Shown here: in pieces, positions 63,207 through 64,000 of the stretch
Layout: the number at the start of each line of letters is the position of its first letter
Position numbering within the stretch: position 1 is the stretch's first letter
The notes under the pieces: model-generated
What the model was told of the DNA's origin: nothing
Database searches by the model: none
Seen by the model: the letters and a program-made list of their open reading frames with translations, nothing else
Origin: Synechococcus sp. CS-1331
Lineage (GTDB): Bacteria; Cyanobacteriota; Cyanobacteriia; PCC-6307; Cyanobiaceae
DNA length: 64,000 bases
Assembly (NCBI GenBank): GCA_025127975.1
Contig: JAHLYQ010000041.1
Coordinates: forward strand, 62,001 to 126,000
Reading direction: 5' to 3'
Made by a program: the position numbers and the translations under genes

Positions 63207-64000
63207 GTGAGTTGTCAACTCTCCAGAAGCTGCGCGATTGTCCAGCCTTTGCCGGCCTCTCGAGCCAGGGCATGGCAGCCCTTGATTCGGGATCGAGGCT
63301 CCTATCTTTCGAAACTGGCGATGTGTTGAGCCATGGCCAGCAGATCAGCAGTGACATCCTCTGGCTCCTCGACGGTCAGGCACGCCTGTTGAGCAGGGAT
63401 CGCGGCCGCCTCTTTACTGTTGAAAAGCTGGGCCCAGGCTCCTTTGTGGGATTGGTCTCGCTGCTCCGGGCTTGGGCCTGCGAGGAGGTGGCCACCACGG
63501 GTCCCCTCCAGGCCTGGGCCATCCCCGATGCCCTGGTGCTGGACCTGCTTGCCAGCGAGCCCTCCTTCGCGCAGTGGTGCGGCCAGCAGCTCTTCAGTGC
63601 CGAGCTGCTGGCCCTGGTGGAGCAGCTGCTGGTGGAGCACCCCCGGCAGGGCGTGAGTGTGCTGACGGAGATGGAACGGTTGCGACCCCTCGCCCGGCTG
63701 ATTGAACCAGAGCCGCGGGTGCTTGCCCAGTTTCCGTCCGATTTGGTGTTGCTGGCCGCCAGTCACAACCTGCCCGACCACCCGCTGGGCTCGCTGCTCG
63801 ATCCTGCCTCCGGACCTCCAAAGGCCACCCCCCCCCTGCCGGCCCGCCTGATCGGGGTGCCTCTGGATTGGTATTGCCTGCTGGATAACAGACCTGCAGC
63901 CGACCAGGATGGTCGAGCTGGATCCAACGACCCACCGGATTCTGCCCCCCTGGCGGTGGCCGGCACCCCGCCCCTGGCTTCGGGGCTAGAGCTGGGCCAG
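63203..64000 (+). CDS. ABC exporter with N-terminal cyclic-nucleotide-binding-like domain, C-terminus cut by window edge
   Basis: 266 codons from ATG 63203 run open through the right edge, overlapping the isomerase stop by 4 bases. Residues 10-130 form a cNMP-binding-like beta-roll: FAGLSSQGMAALDSGSRLLSFETGDVLSHGQQ, then ILWLLDGQARLLSRD, LGPGSFVGLVSLL. The rest seen is a linker with Pro/Ala-rich end. Type I ABC transporters of this kind (cNMP-like domain, C39-like or plain transmembrane part, ATPase) are known from cyanobacteria, but the transporter part itself lies beyond the window, so the call is inferred from N-terminus and context. Confidence 0.65.
   Translation, partial: MSELSTLQKLRDCPAFAGLSSQGMAALDSGSRLLSFETGDVLSHGQQISSDILWLLDGQARLLSRDRGRLFTVEKLGPGSFVGLVSLLRAWACEEVATTGPLQAWAIPDALVLDLLASEPSFAQWCGQQLFSAELLALVEQLLVEHPRQGVSVLTEMERLRPLARLIEPEPRVLAQFPSDLVLLAASHNLPDHPLGSLLDPASGPPKATPPLPARLIGVPLDWYCLLDNRPAADQDGRAGSNDPPDSAPLAVAGTPPLASGLELGQ

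Overview
The window looks like a chromosome segment of a GC-rich unicellular picocyanobacterium of the freshwater Cyanobium/Synechococcus type. The evidence is a PsbQ (CyanoQ) lipoprotein gene, ferredoxin-type NarB and NirA, NarM, the NrtABCD nitrate transporter, a group 2 sigma factor, a phytol-kinase-like protein and AcnB. Most genes are tightly packed with 4-nt stop/start overlaps. The assignment rests on gene content; no rRNA or tRNA gene was seen.

Layout. 1-12.8 kb: housekeeping genes (psbQ fragment, purU, a radical SAM enzyme, acnB, DAHP synthase, phytol kinase-like, sigma factor, ppk1), interrupted at 3.3-4.7 kb by a decayed DUF4160/DUF2442 pair and a VapBC-type toxin-antitoxin pair. 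12.8-41.6 kb: a molybdenum-cofactor and nitrate-assimilation island holding moaC-moeA, moaE-moaD, moaB, moaA, mobA, narB with narM, nrtABCD, nirA, a CbiX-like chelatase and cobA. Together these cover nitrate uptake, Moco synthesis, nitrate reduction, siroheme synthesis and nitrite reduction; cyanase adds cyanate use. Embedded in it are a second molybdoenzyme (FdhF/YdeP type) with HPP and TSUP membrane proteins, two small Nif11-like peptides, a cupin, an antiporter, a RelE-type pair and an MNT/HEPN pair. Between the YdeP-type gene and HPP sits a lower-GC insert (VOC protein plus lipocalin-like protein) flanked by partial copies of both neighbours, the pattern expected of single-crossover integration.

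42.2-47.6 kb: a tightly overlapping four-gene minus-strand operon (circularly permuted ATP-grasp, alpha-E, transglutaminase-like protease, DUF2126), a conserved but biochemically undefined system predicted to make or process a peptide. It is the best candidate here for an undescribed pathway. 47.7-53.5 kb: a small secreted protein, pabC-pabB-queC in one overlapping operon, an ecotin-like protease inhibitor with Arg at the P1 position, queE and a zeta-toxin-type pair. 53.9-64 kb: two large RTX-type secreted proteins (895 and 1809 aa, the latter with phytase-like and choice-of-anchor domains) facing a parvulin-like protein and the start of an ABC exporter with an N-terminal cyclic-nucleotide-binding-like domain; together these probably form a type I secretion locus, cut by the right edge.

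Limits: functions come from motif and family recognition by eye. Start codons are noted where uncertain. Promoters and NtcA sites are pattern matches only.
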